Assembly (NCBI GenBank): GCA_049513055.1
Contig: JBEKWN010000001.1
Span: 1 to 64,000 of the forward strand
Length of the DNA stretch: 64,000 nucleotides
Source: UBA1163 sp049513055
GTDB taxonomy: Bacteria; Desulfobacterota; BSN033; UBA1163
Direction of reading: 5' to 3'
The notes beneath the pieces were generated by a model. The model worked only from the letters and a program-made list of their open reading frames with translations. It made no database searches and had not been told where the DNA came from. Positions 1 to 8,720 of this stretch are shown here, piece by piece (positions within the stretch are counted from its first letter, which is position 1; every line of letters begins with the position of its first letter). Made by a program: the position numbers and the translations under genes.

Positions 1-609
1 CAGGCCGATTTATTTAAAATATTCATAGGCTTATTAAGGCTTTTGACAGTTGGATAAATTCAATCCTTGTAAAAAATGGAGCCTTAAGGCTTAGTTTTAA
101 AGCGGAATGGTTTGTCGATCTTCCTGAAGCAATAAAAGTTTTCTCTTTAGATTTCAATTAATAATGGGTTTCGACAATTTCGATCACCAATTCGACAAGA
201 ATTTCCGGTTGGATGATCTCTTCAGGCCTAGATTCAAATTTTGATTTTTTAAACAACCTAATTTGCAGATAAAGTAGAAAGGCTATTGCTGGTAGAGTCA
301 AGGAATGGCGAGTTACCTTAAGTATTCCCTTGGCTGTGTCCACCGTATCCAGTTTCGTACCACCTTAGGTCGGCAATCGTATTCCTCGATCTACTGGTCC
401 ATCAGTAGGTTCCCCAATGGCCCACTTCTTTACCTTAGCAAATTGCTGATTAGCAGTTGTAATCCTCAGGCTGGTTCAGAAATCTACTCTTGAGAAGTAC
501 AGTAAGGAGTCAAGCTTTGATACGTAAAAAAGAAGGGCCATTTTATTTACTTTTCTTTATACCATCTGTAAAGTTTTTGAAGGATGCCTGAATGTTGAAC
601 TTAGTTCAA
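1..609. other. No confident gene; possibly decayed sequence
   Basis: No reading frame here resembles a family I know. There is an open stretch at about 18-163 on the plus strand without a usable start, and a 61-codon frame at 158-343 on the minus strand. Neither has a convincing ribosome site. The TTCAGAAATCTAC string near 478-490 also occurs in the hairpin near 32,108. The stretch may hold the degraded end of a neighbouring gene. Confidence 0.4.
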
Positions 610-1704
610 TTACATCCGTCCCTTCTCTTTCATCAACCGAACCATCAACTCTTTGTAAGTCTTGGGGGGAATGACCTTCTTCTCCCTCTCCTCCATCTTT
701 ATCGCACCGCTGGGACAGAAGTGGGCGCAGACGCCGCATCCCAGGCAGAACTCTTTATCCACCACAGGATAATCCCCCTCCATCTTGATGACTTTAATCT
801 GGCAATGATCTACACATACTTCGCATCCATTACATTCCTCTTGATCCAGTCTGGCAAGGTAATTTGTGGTTGTTACAGCATGCTTCAGATGGTGGCGGGT
901 AATTCCTTCGAGAAAACCGCAACAGCACCCACAACAGTTGCAGATAAAAGTTGTTTGGTCCAGGACGTTGTCCCCGATGTGAACCAGTCCCAAATCTTCT
1001 GCTTTCTTCAGCGTATCCAACAATTCTTCAACAGAAGCCCTTCTCCCAAATCCCTGTTCTGCCACAAAATCGGAGGCAGCACCTAGACTCATGCAAATAT
1101 CATCAATTGGTGCAGAACAATTTTTTCCCAGATGCCACGCCTCATGCCTGCAATAGCATTTGGTCAAACTTCCCCGTCCAGCCATTTTGATTTGTTCGGC
1201 AGCCTCATCAAATCGAAGAATCTCGCTTTTCACTTTGGGAAGATTGCCACTATAGACGTAGGTCCGGCCCCGGCTTGTCCCGGGTGAAAAGAATTCCTGG
1301 ATAAATTCAGGAGTATTTTTGTAAGTATGCATCAGTTCGGCCAACCGCTTCATGGGAAGGGATTCGTTGGTTCGCATGAAGGTGAACTCAAAGAAACCGA
1401 CAAAAGCGGCAGAAAGAAGGTACCTTATCTGTCCATCTTTCGTGGTGGTAACGACCAATCCCTTCTTCATCATCCCTTCTAGGATTCCCTCCAACTCATC
1501 TTTATCTTTTCCCACTGCCTTCTGGAGTTCCTCGATGGTTACTACTCCCAAAGGGAATCTGGCTCCAACTTCGGCCTCTTTCTCCGTAAACAGAATCGAC
1601 AAGATCTCATAGATCGAACTGTGTTCTGGAAGCCCAATTGGATTTTTGTGAAGCCTCCCCCGCAATTGCTTCAGAATCTCTTCTTTTCCCGCGATGTGTC
1701 CCAT
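610..1704 (-). CDS. 4Fe-4S ferredoxin-type protein with N-terminal winged-helix-like region
   Basis: A 364-residue protein with several likely metal sites. Two classic CxxCxxCxxxC ferredoxin motifs lie at about residues 291-301 and 320-330, so two 4Fe-4S clusters are expected. A further Cys group (C183, C185, C196, C204) and an unusual Cys-rich stretch CNCCGCCCG at 255-263 lie before them. The first ~100 residues, with the segment VVTIEELQKAVGKDKDELEG, look like a small helical or winged-helix domain. Such proteins are frequent in anaerobic Desulfobacterota and probably pass electrons or sense redox state in the cytoplasm; no signal peptide is seen. The gene stands alone on the minus strand. 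A low-complexity spacer rich in CGTGACTCG (about 1722-1756) separates it from the dehydrogenase gene. The partner enzyme cannot be told from sequence. Confidence 0.8.
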   Translation of the reverse strand: MGHIAGKEEILKQLRGRLHKNPIGLPEHSSIYEILSILFTEKEAEVGARFPLGVVTIEELQKAVGKDKDELEGILEGMMKKGLVVTTTKDGQIRYLLSAAFVGFFEFTFMRTNESLPMKRLAELMHTYKNTPEFIQEFFSPGTSRGRTYVYSGNLPKVKSEILRFDEAAEQIKMAGRGSLTKCYCRHEAWHLGKNCSAPIDDICMSLGAASDFVAEQGFGRRASVEELLDTLKKAEDLGLVHIGDNVLDQTTFICNCCGCCCGFLEGITRHHLKHAVTTTNYLARLDQEECNGCEVCVDHCQIKVIKMEGDYPVVDKEFCLGCGVCAHFCPSGAIKMEEREKKVIPPKTYKELMVRLMKEKGRM

Positions 1705-1774
1705 GATGTCCTCCTCTTCTTAAAAAACGTGACTCGTGTCCGTGTCTCGTGACTCGCTTAACCACCTAATCTTT

Positions 1775-2719
1775 TTAGTATCCTTTTTCTCGATCAACCA
1801 GACTGATTAAAGGTTTTCCTTTCACCCAGCGCCCGTAATTTCTAACGAATTCTTCACTGATCTCCTCAGGGATGTTGATACCCGAGACATGAGGAGTGAT
1901 GATTACATTCTTCAAGCCCCAGAGTTTGCTCCTGGCTGGAAGGGGTTCCCTTTCAAAGACATCAAGCACTGCCTGGATCCTTTTAGTTTGAAGGACCTTT
2001 TCAAGGGCCTTCTCATCAATCGTTCTCCCCCGACCGATACTATAAAGGATAGAGCCTTCCTTCATCAAGTTGAGTTCCTTCTCTCCAAGAAGATGATGGG
2101 TTTCTGGAGTAAGGGGGAGAACATTGATGAGGTAATCCACGAGAGGAATCATCTTTCTGAAATCATCTGGTCCAAACACCTGATCCACATTCTCCACCGG
2201 TTCAGGAACTCTTTTTAAACCAAGAACATTCATCCCGAACTGTTTTCCTCTTTTTGCAATTTCCTTTCCAACGGAGCCCAAACCCAAAATCCCCAATATC
2301 TTCCCCCTCAATCGTCCTGGCCTCACCCGATCCCAAATCTTCTTTCTTTGATCCTTCAAATGTTTGGTGACATTTCGGTTAAAATAGAGAAGATAGGCAA
2401 AGATATATTCAGCCATCATCTCGCCATAAACGGTTGCTTTGCTGAGGGTTACATTCTCAGGGAGACAGAGGTTTTTGACAAGATCTTCATTCCCTGCTCC
2501 AATTGATGAAAACCATTTCAACCGCTTGGCCCGCTTCAGTACCTCATCAGGGATTTGCCATGCGAGAATGATTTCAGCCTCTTCGACAAAACCGAGAGCT
2601 TCCTTTGGGTGAGCGGCCGAGTGGATTTTTAGCTGAGGTAATCTTTTCGAAATAATCTCCTCATAGATTTTAGAATCGGAGTGATAAATAAGGAGTTTGT
2701 GGGAAGTTCGTGATTCCAT
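1775..2719 (-). CDS. D-isomer-specific 2-hydroxyacid dehydrogenase family protein
   Basis: A 314-residue NAD(P)-dependent dehydrogenase of the D-2-hydroxyacid family, which reduces 2-oxoacids to D-2-hydroxyacids or the reverse. The Rossmann motif GILGLGSVGKEIAKRG lies near the middle. The three catalytic positions are recognisable: Arg in SIGRGRTID, Glu in FEREPLP and His in IITPHVSG. Length is usual for the family. The N-terminal substrate domain is divergent, so glycerate, phosphoglycerate or another substrate cannot be chosen. Its 5' end faces the NUDIX gene on the other strand, with about 115 bp between the two chosen starts. No signal peptide is seen, so it acts in the cytoplasm. Confidence 0.85.
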   Translation of the reverse strand: MESRTSHKLLIYHSDSKIYEEIISKRLPQLKIHSAAHPKEALGFVEEAEIILAWQIPDEVLKRAKRLKWFSSIGAGNEDLVKNLCLPENVTLSKATVYGEMMAEYIFAYLLYFNRNVTKHLKDQRKKIWDRVRPGRLRGKILGILGLGSVGKEIAKRGKQFGMNVLGLKRVPEPVENVDQVFGPDDFRKMIPLVDYLINVLPLTPETHHLLGEKELNLMKEGSILYSIGRGRTIDEKALEKVLQTKRIQAVLDVFEREPLPARSKLWGLKNVIITPHVSGINIPEEISEEFVRNYGRWVKGKPLISLVDREKGY

Positions 2720-2835
2720 TGTATAAACGTTTTATATCCCATGAGGTCACGAAAAATCAATCCTATTTGACAAACCTTATTGCCCTAAATAGAATGAAAT
2801 CCTTCAGAGTTCCCTTAACAGATAAGGAGAATCCA

Positions 2836-3390
2836 ATGATCAAACCGTGGAAACTTATTCGATCACAACCTGCTCAATCCTTTCGTGTCTTCTCCGTAAG
2901 GACGGATACAACTGTCTCTCCCCGAACGGGGATTGAACATGACTTCTACGTCATCGAAACAAGGGACTGGATTAATATCATCCCTCTCACCGATAACGAT
3001 CAGGTGGTCATGATCAGGCAATACCGCCATGGTTCCAGAGAAGTGACCCTCGAAATCCCAGGAGGTCTCGTAGACCCTGGAGATACTCCTAAAAAGGCAG
3101 CAGCTCGGGAATTATTAGAGGAAACAGGTTACCAGGCAAAAAAGTGGATAAAAATCGGAGTGGTCAATCCCAACCCAGCACTTTTTAATAACCGCTGTCA
3201 TACTTATTTGGCTCAAAAAATCAAAAAGGTTGTAGCCCCTACACCCGATCAGACCGAAGATATTGAGACGGTCCTTATCCCTTTGAAGAAAATTCCCGGA
3301 CTTATTTCAAAAGGGGAGATTGACCACGCCATGGTGATCACAGCATTCACCCATTACTTTCTTCGATATCCGGAAGGCTTGACCAAATAA
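2836..3390 (+). CDS. NUDIX hydrolase (ADP-ribose pyrophosphatase-like)
   Basis: A 184-residue NUDIX hydrolase, probably cleaving ADP-ribose or a related nucleoside diphosphate. The NUDIX box starts at GGLVDPGDTPKKAAARE and continues LLEETGY. It fits GX5EX7REUXEEXGU except that the first Glu is Asp. The region before it (IIPLTDNDQVVMIRQYRHG) is typical of the ADP-sugar pyrophosphatase branch. The frame is open further upstream to 2710, but the ATG at 2836 has AAGGAGA about 6 bases ahead and gives the usual length, so I chose it. The gene precedes the deacetylase-family gene with a 142-bp gap. NUDIX enzymes of this branch and deacetylase-like enzymes can both serve ADP-ribose or NAD turnover, but that link here is only inference. 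Confidence 0.85.
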   Translation: MIKPWKLIRSQPAQSFRVFSVRTDTTVSPRTGIEHDFYVIETRDWINIIPLTDNDQVVMIRQYRHGSREVTLEIPGGLVDPGDTPKKAAARELLEETGYQAKKWIKIGVVNPNPALFNNRCHTYLAQKIKKVVAPTPDQTEDIETVLIPLKKIPGLISKGEIDHAMVITAFTHYFLRYPEGLTK

Positions 3391-3532
3391 TCCCTATTCA
3401 ACACCGATTAAACCATTGTAATATTTTGACAATCTCTGGGAATTTTGGAATAAACCCAATAAGGTATACAGCTCCGAAATGGTTTGGTAAAATAAATCAT
3501 CTATTCAGCTATTTTTAAGGAAAGGAAATCCT

Positions 3533-4288
3533 ATGAAGGTGATCTTCCATCCAAGATTCTATGAAGTCTATACTTCCGATCCTGCAGCGGCTCCAGGAAG
3601 AATGGAACCGATAGTAAAAGCACTAGAAGGAGAGTTTGAATTCATTGAACCGGGACCAGCTTCAGAAAGAGATCTGGAGAGGGTCCATGGAAAGAACCAT
3701 ATTCAATTCGTCAAAGGAGAACCTCAGGTCTATGAAGTTGGAATTCTCTCTGCGGGAGGAGCCATTTTGGCAGCGGAAATGGCTTTTGAAGGCCAACCCG
3801 CTTTCGGTTTGATCCGACCTCCAGGACATCATGCCAGTCCCCATTCCTGTTGGGGGTTCTGCTACTTCAATAATATTGCCATTGCCATTAAAAAACTCAT
3901 CAGTGAGGAGAAGATTAAAAGCGCCCTCATTCTCGATTTTGATCTTCATTATGGGGACGGCACATCCAATACTTTCAGCGGTTCCAAATCAGTGAGTTAC
4001 TTCCATCCTGAAGGGGTTCGCCGAGAGGGATTCTTAGAAGAGGTCAAACGATGTCTTCAAACAGAAAGACCCTATAACATCATTGCTATCTCCGCAGGAT
4101 TTGACCGCCACGAAGAGGACTGGGGAGGACTGCTTAAAACCGAGGACTATTTTACTATCGGGAAATGGGCCAGAGAAGCCTCCCTCGAAAGATGCCAAGG
4201 AAGACGATTTGGCGTCCTCGAAGGGGGCTATAACCACTCCGTTCTTGGTAGAAATGTGAGGAGTTTTCTTCAGGGATTAAGAGATTGA
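3533..4288 (+). CDS. Histone deacetylase superfamily (acetoin utilisation/acetylpolyamine hydrolase-like) protein
   Basis: A 251-residue arginase-deacetylase-fold protein. The active-site His pair is in RPPGHHAS, the zinc ligands are in LDFDLHYGDGT (Asp and His), and a second zinc Asp is in SAGFDRHEED. The closing Gly-rich motif LEGGYN is also present. It is shorter than the usual 300-370 residues, with short loops after the zinc motif, but no key residue is missing. Bacterial members remove acetyl groups from polyamines, other small molecules or lysines; the substrate here cannot be told. A good AAGGAAA ribosome site precedes the ATG. The 3' end overlaps the convergent proteasome-fold gene by 19 bp, so the two transcripts are antisense at their ends. 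Confidence 0.85.
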   Translation: MKVIFHPRFYEVYTSDPAAAPGRMEPIVKALEGEFEFIEPGPASERDLERVHGKNHIQFVKGEPQVYEVGILSAGGAILAAEMAFEGQPAFGLIRPPGHHASPHSCWGFCYFNNIAIAIKKLISEEKIKSALILDFDLHYGDGTSNTFSGSKSVSYFHPEGVRREGFLEEVKRCLQTERPYNIIAISAGFDRHEEDWGGLLKTEDYFTIGKWAREASLERCQGRRFGVLEGGYNHSVLGRNVRSFLQGLRD

Positions 4289-4896
4289 TATCCTTCCCGG
4301 GTGATCATTCCAAAAGAGAAGGGACCACTCACCTCTCCCTTGCTTTTTAATTGCTCCATTCCCTCTGTCATCTTTTTTAATATTTCTTTCAACGGAGCAT
4401 TCTCTTTACACATCTTATTCAACTGGAATTCTAGGCCCATCCTCCTCGGCAGGGAGAAGGCATGAGAAATTTCATCCCCGTCAAGTTGGGGGAGTTTCTT
4501 TTTGTTCCAAAGGAAATAAAGCCGAAAGGGCATTGTCTGGTCCCGTTCTGTCCTTCCAGCCAAGACAAAAGAAACCTGATGGATTGGATCAACAGGTAGC
4601 AGTTCACACTTTTTTCTCATAAATCGTTCGTATTCCGTCGAGAGATAAGCAAGGGTGGTTCCATAAATATCCTGCACATCGTTTAGCTTCTCTCCCAGGA
4701 GAAAATTCTTTAAGGCACTCCCCATATCCCTCCCTTCTGCTGCTCCGGAAATCAAAAGGGCACAATGAGAGGTAAGCGGGACAAGACGATTCATCTGGAG
4801 CGAAATTTCATTTCCCTTTTCATCTAATTGGATTGCCCGATTCTCGCCTGCCAAAACAATTCCATGGACATTCTGTGCGACAATGATCTGTGACAT
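4270..4896 (-). CDS. Proteasome-fold (Ntn-hydrolase-like) protein
   Basis: A 208-residue protein whose start, SQIIVAQNVHGIVLAGENRAI, follows the opening strands of proteasome beta and HslV subunits (T-T-I-V-A...GVVLAGDxRAT). Then comes a segment HCALLISGAAEGRDM that matches the conserved strand before the first helix. The threonine nucleophile is absent, but removal of Met would expose Ser2 in the equivalent place. The lysine normally at position 33 appears to be Arg (MNRLVPL). It could therefore be an atypical N-terminal serine hydrolase or a non-catalytic relative. No ATPase partner (HslU, Mpa) is nearby. A GGAGGGAT ribosome site lies just upstream on the minus strand. The 3' end overlaps the deacetylase-family gene. 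Confidence 0.65.
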   Translation of the reverse strand: MSQIIVAQNVHGIVLAGENRAIQLDEKGNEISLQMNRLVPLTSHCALLISGAAEGRDMGSALKNFLLGEKLNDVQDIYGTTLAYLSTEYERFMRKKCELLPVDPIHQVSFVLAGRTERDQTMPFRLYFLWNKKKLPQLDGDEISHAFSLPRRMGLEFQLNKMCKENAPLKEILKKMTEGMEQLKSKGEVSGPFSFGMITREGYQSLNP

Positions 4897-5032
4897 ATCT
4901 ATCCCTCCTTTTATAAAAAAGAATATCTTCCATCTGAAAAAATTTCAACAGAAAAATTTGAAAAAGTGTGCAAGTCTTGCTAAATTGAGTTAAGATTCTT
5001 CGCCTGTAAACTATTGGGGGGGAAAATAAACT

Positions 5033-6247
5033 ATGAAAAAATATCTGCTCATCATTGCCACATTAGATACCAAAGGAAGGGAAGCAGCCTATGTAAAGGA
5101 TTGCGTACAAACGCTTGGTATCCATCCTATATTGATGGATGTCGGTACCTTGGGGGAACCCTTAACCAATCCTGATATCACAAGGGGCGAGGTAGTAGAG
5201 GCTGCCGGATGTCATCTTGATTTAATCAAGGAGAAAGACCGCTCTGTCGCTTTTGCAGCAGTCCAGAAAGGCGGAGCTATATTAGCAAGACGTCTGTTTG
5301 AAGAAGGAAAACTCCACGGGGTATTTGGGATGGGGGGTGGAACAGGTACAGCGATTGCTACCCATATTATGCGTTCCCTTCCTTTTGGATTGCCAAAGGT
5401 GGTACTTTCTACAGTAGCCTCCAGGGATATCAAAGAATATATAGGAACGAAAGATATTGTTATGTTTCATTCGGTAGCCGATATATTAGGTTTCAATGAA
5501 TTTATGCGTCTGATACTTGGACAAGCCGCTTATGCTATAGGCGGAATGATAGAAAAAGGAAATGTAATAAAAAAAGAAAAACCGATGGTGGCTGTAACAG
5601 CCTACGGCATCAATTCAGTTTGTGCAATCCAAGCGGAACCTCTCCTCCAAGAAAGAGGATATGAAATGATTGCTTTCCATGCCAATGGATGCGGTGGAAT
5701 GGCCATGGAGGAATTCATTGCCCAAGGGCTAGTGGTTGGTGTACTTGATTTTACAACTCACGAGATAGCTGATGAAATGTTTGGGGGGTATTGCAAAGGG
5801 ATCGGCCCCATGCGGTTGGAAACGGCAGGCCAGTGCGGGATCCCTCTTGTTGTTGCGCCAGGTGGGCTTGATAATGCCGTTTTCAGTCCTTTTTACCCCA
5901 TGCCGGATCGACTAAAAGGAAGAAAAATACATTCTCACGATATCCGTTTTTGTGTACGTATGGGGTCTGAAGAGATGAAAAAATTTGCCCAAATCATCGG
6001 AGAAAAATTGAACAAAGCAAAAGGACCAACCTATGTGCTTATTCCTAAAAAGGGCTGGTCTGAAGCTGACAAAGTTGGAATGGAGCTTTATGATCCAAAG
6101 ACGGATCAGATTTTTGTAGAAGAATTGAGAAACATTATCAACCCTAACATCCCTATTGAAGAAATGGATGTCCATATCAGTGACCCTGCTTTTGCTTTAA
6201 GGGCAGTGGAAGTTTTAGACAATATGATACGATCACATAGAACTTAA
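5033..6247 (+). CDS. UPF0261 / Tm-1-like ATP-binding domain protein (copy 1)
   Basis: A 404-residue member of the UPF0261 (Tm-1-like) family. The opening IIATLDTKGREAAYVKDC and the Gly-rich GVFGMGGGTGTAIATHIM are family hallmarks. The N-terminal half matches the ATP-binding Tm-1 domain and the C-terminal half the second conserved domain ending in PIEEMDVHISD. Biochemical function is not established for bacterial members. A second copy is at 30,711-31,976. The ribosome site GGGGGGAAA precedes the ATG, and a strong hairpin terminator at 6274-6309 ends the unit. The gene is therefore probably monocistronic. It converges on the membrane-protein gene. Confidence 0.85.
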   Translation: MKKYLLIIATLDTKGREAAYVKDCVQTLGIHPILMDVGTLGEPLTNPDITRGEVVEAAGCHLDLIKEKDRSVAFAAVQKGGAILARRLFEEGKLHGVFGMGGGTGTAIATHIMRSLPFGLPKVVLSTVASRDIKEYIGTKDIVMFHSVADILGFNEFMRLILGQAAYAIGGMIEKGNVIKKEKPMVAVTAYGINSVCAIQAEPLLQERGYEMIAFHANGCGGMAMEEFIAQGLVVGVLDFTTHEIADEMFGGYCKGIGPMRLETAGQCGIPLVVAPGGLDNAVFSPFYPMPDRLKGRKIHSHDIRFCVRMGSEEMKKFAQIIGEKLNKAKGPTYVLIPKKGWSEADKVGMELYDPKTDQIFVEELRNIINPNIPIEEMDVHISDPAFALRAVEVLDNMIRSHRT

Positions 6248-6273
6248 CTCAATTGATCCCGCCTAATAGAAGG

Positions 6274-6309
6274 TAAGCCCTGGGAGAATCCTCCCAGGGC
6301 TTATATTTT
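6274..6309. terminator. Bidirectional rho-independent terminator
   Basis: A perfect 13-bp stem, TAAGCCCTGGGAG (6274-6286) and CTCCCAGGGCTTA (6291-6303), with a 4-base AATC loop. It is followed by a T-rich run at 6304-6311. It lies between convergent genes (UPF0261 on plus, membrane protein on minus). The plus-strand side has the better T run. Confidence 0.88.
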
Positions 6310-7422
6310 TTATGCAGCTTGATCAGGGGGTGGTGTTCCAGGTGGGTTTGGAAGTGTTAATGGCCATCTCAACCAGAAGGCATTATGGGCGATGAGGGCA
6401 GGAGCGACGACACAGAGGTTAAGGTAAATGATGAGAATATTTACATCAGCAGGAAGTTTCGCAGCCGCTATAGCGCTGGCTTTAGAGCCAAGAATCAGCG
6501 TTAAGATGATGATCCAAATAATGATGAGGATGCACTGAACAATAAATGCCGAAATGGCTCTTTTAGCAAAGGTGTATTTCGTAACTCCCCAGAACTGGAA
6601 ATGCCAGGAGTGAACCAATGACCAGAAGATAAGAGACGATCCCACTGCAGCAAAAGAGAAGGATGGGCTAATACCCAGGGCCAAACTTCCACTCCAGAAA
6701 ATGTAACCTAAAATGTGTGCAAGAATAGTTTGACCAATGGCTGCTCCAGGGTGTCCCCATTTACTAAAAGGTGAACCTTGGGTAGTAAAGACAGGGCTGA
6801 AGACGAAGAACCAAGCAATGGCCCAGACGAGGTATCCGGTCAGCCAGTTCACATTAAGCGGGCCCTTATGATTGATTGGAGTATCAGCAAGGGGTGTTCC
6901 ATCAAGATTGGTTAAGAAATTCCATATGAGGATGGAAACGACCATAACAATAATAAAACTGATGGCCATCATCCCCCAAGGATGGACTTTACCCTTAAAG
7001 GGCCATCCTCCCCAGTTCACTCCATAAAGAAGGGTCGCCCAGAACCCAATGACACCAAACCAGAGATAAAGTGGGCCTATGGGCCATCCAGGATAGATGA
7101 ATTTCATAAAGAGCAATATGACAAAAGTGAAAATGGCCCAGAGGATGGTCATCCCGATTCCTGCAATGAAACGGGATTTGGCGGGCGTCCAATTGCCGGC
7201 CGGAGGTGCCCATGGCCAATTGTCACCCAAAAGGACTAAATGACCGAGGACAATGAGCATAATGAGTGTTGCGGGGATGATTTTCAGAACAATAGATGCT
7301 GGAGAGATGCAGTAAACGAATATGACAATCCCTACAACAGCAAAAAAGATAAATTGAATTAATCCTCCCCCTCTTCCGAGGGGACCAATGCCTATCTTTT
7401 CCGGTGGTTTTTCATTTCCCAT
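6310..7422 (-). CDS. Multi-pass membrane protein, family not recognised
   Basis: A 370-residue, strongly hydrophobic protein with about ten probable membrane segments and many Trp residues. Both ends are Pro-rich and soluble: an N-terminal stretch of about 20 residues and a C-terminal tail ending NPPGTPPPDQAA. I do not recognise its family and see no transporter signature. It is the last gene on the minus strand after the phenylphosphate-synthase-like pair, with a 126-bp gap to gene B, and may be co-transcribed. This makes uptake or export of a phenolic compound a reasonable but untested guess. The ribosome site AGGAGG (reverse strand, just above 7422) supports the start. Confidence 0.7.
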   Translation of the reverse strand: MGNEKPPEKIGIGPLGRGGGLIQFIFFAVVGIVIFVYCISPASIVLKIIPATLIMLIVLGHLVLLGDNWPWAPPAGNWTPAKSRFIAGIGMTILWAIFTFVILLFMKFIYPGWPIGPLYLWFGVIGFWATLLYGVNWGGWPFKGKVHPWGMMAISFIIVMVVSILIWNFLTNLDGTPLADTPINHKGPLNVNWLTGYLVWAIAWFFVFSPVFTTQGSPFSKWGHPGAAIGQTILAHILGYIFWSGSLALGISPSFSFAAVGSSLIFWSLVHSWHFQFWGVTKYTFAKRAISAFIVQCILIIIWIIILTLILGSKASAIAAAKLPADVNILIIYLNLCVVAPALIAHNAFWLRWPLTLPNPPGTPPPDQAA

Positions 7423-7548
7423 AAAAGTTTACCTCCTTACTGTGACGAGAAGACTTCGTCTCCCCGTCATTTTAAAAATTGTTAATGGATTTTTATAATC
7501 CTTTTTCGAAGCGATCTAGGGCGAGTTAGAATCTTTTAGCCAAATTAC

Positions 7549-8616
7549 TTAAGAACTAACTTTTACTCGGCTCAAAGCCTTTTCCATAAGGAGTTCGTAA
7601 ACACTCTTTTTCCCAAGGACCGGCTCTTTTTTCTTCTGGCTCCACACGGTTTCCGGTCGGCTTTGTACCATGTATATATTAAAAGGAAAAGGGTTATGTT
7701 TATCAATGGCCCATTCGATGTCCTGAGGACAACCGTAATACTCTTCTATTCTCTTTGCATACCTTGCTAATTCAAGGATTTCTTGATCTTCAACGCATGG
7801 GGTCTCCCTTCGTTCGGGAGGAATATCCGTATGGATAACTCCCCCTCTCACGGGATCATAGATACATTCACATTCTTTCAAAGAGACCATTCTTTCTATC
7901 ACCATGATCACCTTGTCCACAACAAATTTATCCGGATTACAAATCCCTGAAACGACGGTCTCCCCCAATCCCCAATTCCCTTCGATGACCACCTTCGAAG
8001 GATCCCCATTGAGGGGATTCACGGTAAACATAACTCCAGCGGCTCTGGCATCAACCATCTTCTGTACGCCCACGCTGATCAAGATCTTATCATGAGGGAA
8101 TCCCATTTTCATTCTGTAAGAGATCGCTCGAGACGTGAAAAGACTCGACATACATAATTTAATTTTTTCCAGGACTTCATCACAACCTCTTACCCAGAGG
8201 AAGGTATCCTGCTGTCCTGCGAAACTTGCTCCAGGTAAATCTTCGGCTGTGGCGCTGGAACGTACTGCCACAGGAATATCTCGGACATCGCATACTTGAG
8301 CCAGGGTTTGATAGCTAGAGCTTATATCCTCCTCTATCCTCTTTGGCAACGAGGCCTCAGCCATGAGCTGCCGGATTACTTTACTGGCGTTTTCCAAGGA
8401 GGCGACATCCTGAAGGTCAGTTCGGGATAAAATCTCTTCAATCTTTTCCTTCAACCCACCTCCGCTGAGAAATTCACTATAAACCTCTGTCGTGACAGAA
8501 AAGCCGTGTGGAACCGGGATATCGGCTTTGATCAACTCACCAAGGCTGGCATTCTTACCTCCGACTAAACCGAGGGCCTCCTTCCCAGCCTTATCAAACC
8601 ACAATGTATAAGGCAC
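7549..8616 (-). CDS. ppsB: Phenylphosphate synthase beta-like subunit (PEP-synthase N-terminal ATP-binding domain), copy 1
   Basis: A 355-residue protein consisting only of the PEP/pyruvate-binding (ATP-grasp) domain of PEP synthase. Visible motifs are GGKNASLGELIKA near residue 20, VAVRSSATAEDLPGASFAGQQDTFLWV near 120-145, GVMFTVNPLNGDPSKVVIEG and NWGLGETVVSG, and the closing DIEWAIDKHNPFPFNIYMVQ. In Thauera aromatica, phenylphosphate synthase has a 40-kDa subunit of this type beside a 70-kDa subunit carrying the catalytic His, and makes phenylphosphate from phenol and ATP. The size matches. Gene A lies directly upstream on the same strand, and ubiD genes are a few kb away, which supports phenol activation. 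The third, CBS-domain subunit (PpsC) is not present in the window. It could serve another hydroxylated substrate. Confidence 0.8.
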   Translation of the reverse strand: MPYTLWFDKAGKEALGLVGGKNASLGELIKADIPVPHGFSVTTEVYSEFLSGGGLKEKIEEILSRTDLQDVASLENASKVIRQLMAEASLPKRIEEDISSSYQTLAQVCDVRDIPVAVRSSATAEDLPGASFAGQQDTFLWVRGCDEVLEKIKLCMSSLFTSRAISYRMKMGFPHDKILISVGVQKMVDARAAGVMFTVNPLNGDPSKVVIEGNWGLGETVVSGICNPDKFVVDKVIMVIERMVSLKECECIYDPVRGGVIHTDIPPERRETPCVEDQEILELARYAKRIEEYYGCPQDIEWAIDKHNPFPFNIYMVQSRPETVWSQKKKEPVLGKKSVYELLMEKALSRVKVSS

Positions 8617-8640
8617 GATAATACCCCTTTTGAATATTGA

Positions 8641-8712
8641 TTAAAGTTGAAGGTTTAAGGCGAATTTTTTTCTGCCTGACAGCAGTTGCCTCAAACCTCC
8701 AACCTCAAACCT
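8641..8712. other. Low-complexity spacer between the A and B genes
   Basis: The 104-bp gap between the phenylphosphate-synthase-like A and B genes holds repeats of CAAACCTC/CCAACCTCAAACC type and one run of T. Similar GGTTAAGG/GGTTTAGG wording is found at 14,107-14,145 between two HAD genes. I see no clear terminator or promoter in it. Confidence 0.45.
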
Positions 8713-8720
8713 AAAGCTTC

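Noticed and set aside
592..1086. 164-codon plus-strand frame over the Fe-S protein gene
   Set aside because: Antisense shadow; the minus-strand frame carries two exact ferredoxin motifs.
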